DNA of 8,238 nucleotides from Alphaproteobacteria bacterium. Lineage in GTDB: Bacteria; Pseudomonadota; Alphaproteobacteria; CAAGCB01; CAG-977. Positions 7,282-8,238 of the stretch are shown piece by piece; position 1 is the stretch's first letter, and each line of letters opens with the position of its first letter. Where the stretch lies: the NCBI GenBank assembly GCA_021639925.1, contig JAJXEL010000098.1, positions 1 to 8,238 of the forward strand. Reading direction: 5' to 3'. The notes below the pieces were generated by a model. That model ran no database searches, was not told the origin of the DNA, and worked only from the letters and a program-made list of their open reading frames with translations. A program made the translations under genes and the position numbers.

Positions 7282-7344
7282 TCCTTTTGGTTATGGTCAC
7301 GCCGAAAACAGACACCATGTCTGCGCCGGCGGGCGGACCCAAAA
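7282..7344 (-). promoter_or_regulatory. Nested hairpin in the receptor leader reaching the ribosome-binding site
   Basis: Plus-strand coordinates, paired from inside out: CAGACA 7309-7314 with TGTCTG 7318-7323 (3-base loop); CGCCG 7300-7304 with CGGCG 7327-7331; GTC 7296-7298 with GAC 7336-7338; TTTTGG 7285-7290 with CCAAAA 7339-7344. This is 20 Watson-Crick pairs in four tiers separated by asymmetric internal loops. The outermost tier includes the first three bases of the AAAGGA ribosome-binding site (7282-7287). A leader able to hide the ribosome-binding site resembles a translational riboswitch or RNA thermometer. I do not recognise it as a known class. Confidence 0.55.
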
Positions 7345-7345
7345 C

Positions 7346-7371
7346 GAATACATCATCTTAGGAATGTATTC
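7346..7371. promoter_or_regulatory. 26-bp dyad in the receptor promoter/leader region
   Basis: GAATACAT (7346-7353) and ATGTATTC (7364-7371) form a perfect 8-bp inverted repeat with a 10-bp spacer. It lies just downstream of the predicted transcription start on the minus strand. It could be a repressor operator or a first hairpin of the leader RNA. It is only loosely like ModE boxes and does not match a Fur box. Confidence 0.5.
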
Positions 7372-7380
7372 TTGTCAGTC

Positions 7381-7409
7381 AGATTAAAACTTTCGATAGG
7401 CGGAAGCAA
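7381..7409 (-). promoter_or_regulatory. Predicted sigma70-type promoter of the receptor gene
   Basis: On the minus strand TTGCTT (7409-7404) and TAATCT (7386-7381) are separated by exactly 17 bases, a good -35/-10 pair. Transcription would start near 7374, giving an untranslated leader of about 100 bases before the ATG at 7272. Confidence 0.55.
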
Positions 7410-7420
7410 GTTTTTTTAAA

Positions 7421-7439
7421 AGCCGCAGGAGTACCGGCT
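7421..7439 (-). terminator. Weak hairpin upstream of the receptor promoter
   Basis: AGCCG (7421-7425) pairs with CGGCT (7435-7439) around a 9-base loop. Read on the minus strand it is followed by TTTT and an A-run. It could stop minus-strand transcription arriving from the repeat block just before the receptor promoter. The stem is short, so support is slight. Confidence 0.3.
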
Positions 7440-7466
7440 GATTCTTTTCTCCGGGGTATAACGGCT

Positions 7467-7511
7467 GCTGCTACCCGCAGAGCTGCTACCCGCAGGGCTG
7501 CTACCCGCAGG
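7467..7511. repeat. Three tandem 15-bp repeats
   Basis: The unit GCTGCTACCCGCAG plus A or G occurs three times head to tail (7467-7481, 7482-7496, 7497-7511), differing only at the last base. Each unit holds CTGC/GCAG inverted ends. A related end sequence recurs at 7598-7606 in the larger repeat. The block begins the GC-rich repeat region between the receptor and the AT-rich right-hand gene. Confidence 0.85.
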
Positions 7512-7676
7512 GGGATTAGTTTTTTCTTCTGACTGGATCTGTCTTCCCCGCCGGGAGGGCCTTTCTCCCCGTACGGGCAGTACCCCCGTACGGGTAGTAC
7601 CCGCAGGGGGATTAGTTTTTTCTTCCTTCCGGCCAGACCTGTTCACCCCGCCGGGAGGGCGTTTTCCCCGTACGGG
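7502..7676. repeat. Two diverged tandem copies of a ~96-bp GC-rich palindromic repeat
   Basis: Copy 1 runs from 7502 to about 7597, and copy 2 from 7598 to about 7676. The first 28 bases are identical (7502-7529 and 7598-7625: TACCCGCAGGGGGATTAG, then a T6 run and CTTC). CCCCGCCGGGAGGGC recurs at 7546-7560 and 7646-7660. The perfect palindrome CCCGTACGGG occurs at 7568-7577, 7585-7594 and 7667-7676. The middle of the unit differs between copies. The structure suits a dispersed intergenic palindromic repeat family. An open frame on the minus strand across it encodes only low-complexity P/G/S/R-rich sequence and is not called as a gene. Confidence 0.8.
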
Positions 7677-7703
7677 TAAATAATTTTTATGTGGCATATC
7701 TGT

Positions 7704-7716
7704 AGCTCAATGAGCT
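7704..7716. promoter_or_regulatory. Perfect 6-bp dyad upstream of the right-hand gene
   Basis: AGCTCA-A-TGAGCT is a perfect inverted repeat with a single central base, just upstream of the likely -10 region of the gene starting at 7756. It may be an operator or the stem of a small hairpin. It is short enough to be chance. Confidence 0.35.
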
Positions 7717-7723
7717 TTTATGT

Positions 7724-7746
7724 TATTATACAGAGGTATAAAGGAG
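7724..7746 (+). promoter_or_regulatory. Probable -10 region and ribosome-binding site of the FGE-like gene
   Basis: TATTAT (7724-7729, overlapping TTATAC at 7726-7731) is a plausible -10 element, though no good -35 lies 16-18 bases upstream. AAAGGAG at 7740-7746 is a strong ribosome-binding site 9 bases before the ATG at 7756 and fixes that start. Confidence 0.5.
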
Positions 7747-7755
7747 AGTCGATTA

Positions 7756-8238
7756 ATGAAACAAATATTCTTACTTATAATTGCACTTTTTGTTCTAACC
7801 TGTATTGGAACACTTAAAACTCAGGCGAATGCAAAAAATTTATCAGGATTTATTTATATTCCTGCCACCTCAGGCATAAACAGCTATTATATAGGTCAGT
7901 ATCCAATAACAAATGCTCAATACAAGGCTTTTCTGGAAGCAAACAAATCAGTTCAAGCCCCAAAATATTGGAAAGGTGGAACTTATCCAGATGGCAAAGC
8001 AAACCATCCTGTGGTTTTTGTTTCGTACAATGATGCCATAAAATATTGCAAATGGTTAGAAACACAACACAGTGGTTATGCTTTTAGGCTTCCGACGGTT
8101 GAAGAATGGGAATATGCCGCAGTCGGAAATAATAATTATGCTTATCCTTGGGGTAATGAAATTTCAACTGATAAATTTAACTACAATAAAGTTGTGGCTT
8201 CTGTTTATCTACAACAAAATCCGACTGTTACTTATAAT
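7756..8238 (+). CDS. Exported formylglycine-generating-enzyme-like protein (SUMF1 domain), 3'-truncated by the window edge
   Basis: 161 residues are visible, with no stop before the window end. A Sec signal peptide MKQIFLLIIALFVLTCIG ends near QANA|KN (residue 26); C16 is not in a good lipobox. The mature part opens a SUMF1/FGE-sulfatase domain: FIYIPA (32-37), YYIGQYPITNAQYKAFLEA (44-62), HPVVFVSYNDAIKYCKWLE (83-101), FRLPTVEEWEYAA (109-121) and YPWGNE (130-135), all standard landmarks. The domain is shared by sulfatase-activating enzymes, EgtB-like oxygenases and carrier or binding versions with no catalysis. The copper-binding cysteines that mark a true formylglycine-generating enzyme would lie beyond the window, so activity is unknown. 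The gene is much more AT rich than the rest of the window (about 25-40% G+C in the lines I counted), with A/T-ending codons, which suggests transfer from another source. Its own ribosome-binding site and the repeat block separate it from the receptor. Confidence 0.87.
   Translation, partial: MKQIFLLIIALFVLTCIGTLKTQANAKNLSGFIYIPATSGINSYYIGQYPITNAQYKAFLEANKSVQAPKYWKGGTYPDGKANHPVVFVSYNDAIKYCKWLETQHSGYAFRLPTVEEWEYAAVGNNNYAYPWGNEISTDKFNYNKVVASVYLQQNPTVTYN

Noticed and set aside
7346..7371. ModE box at the receptor promoter
   Set aside because: The dyad is CGAATACAT-N10-ATGTATTC, whereas ModE sites follow roughly CGTTATAT-N7-8-ATATAACG; spacing and half-sites both differ.
7273..7374. Molybdenum-cofactor or cobalamin riboswitch in the receptor leader
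   Set aside because: The leader has GGCGTGACC, which faintly recalls part of the Moco RNA motif, but the overall architecture and other conserved elements are not evident. The cobalamin-box core GCCACTG is absent.
7416..7697. 93-residue open frame on the minus strand over the repeat block
   Set aside because: It is a low-complexity translation of tandem repeats with no recognisable domain, no convincing ribosome-binding site, and it covers palindromic intergenic DNA.
7697..7730. tRNA-like D-arm sequence (TGTAGCTCAATGAGC)
   Set aside because: No acceptor, anticodon or T arm can be found around it; it is better seen as a short dyad.
7850..8065. 71-residue minus-strand open frame
   Set aside because: It lies opposite the SUMF1-domain gene, whose motifs on the plus strand are unambiguous.

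Overview
The window comes from a Gram-negative bacterium: it encodes a TonB-dependent outer-membrane receptor, a Sec-exported binding protein of the periplasmic type, and proteobacterial-looking selenium and molybdenum accessory proteins. The style (compact overlapping genes plus GC-rich palindromic intergenic repeats) would fit an uncultured gut-associated alphaproteobacterium, but that lineage is only a weak inference.

Positions 1-2991 (+ strand) are a tightly packed selenium operon: the end of a YedE-type selenium transporter, a 70-residue TusA/YedF protein, selenophosphate synthase SelD, and YqeB of the selenium-dependent molybdenum hydroxylase system. Every junction overlaps (4, 19 and 4 bp), so the genes are probably co-transcribed and translationally coupled. 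Positions 2978-7272 (- strand) converge on it: a TonB-dependent receptor (5155-7272), an XdhC-type molybdenum-cofactor maturation factor (3972-4988) and a periplasmic metal/siderophore-type binding protein (2978-3982). The last genes of the two arms overlap tail to tail by 14 bp.

The two arms make sense together. SelD activates selenium, YedE and YedF probably import and carry it, and XdhC and YqeB are the usual accessory proteins for placing labile selenium and molybdenum cofactor into selenium-dependent molybdenum hydroxylases. The unusual part is that xdhC sits between an outer-membrane receptor and a binding protein. This suggests (inference) dedicated TonB-driven uptake of a metal or oxyanion complex serving this pathway. 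No hydroxylase, selA, selB, selU, permease or ATPase gene is present in the window.

Positions 7273-7755 hold no convincing gene. They contain a good minus-strand promoter for the receptor, a roughly 100-nt leader with an extensive nested hairpin that reaches the ribosome-binding site, and a GC-rich repeat block (three 15-bp units, then two ~96-bp units carrying CCCGTACGGG palindromes). From 7756 a markedly AT-rich gene begins, encoding an exported formylglycine-generating-enzyme-like (SUMF1 domain) protein that is cut by the window end. Its composition differs sharply from the rest, so the repeat block may mark the edge of a transferred segment.
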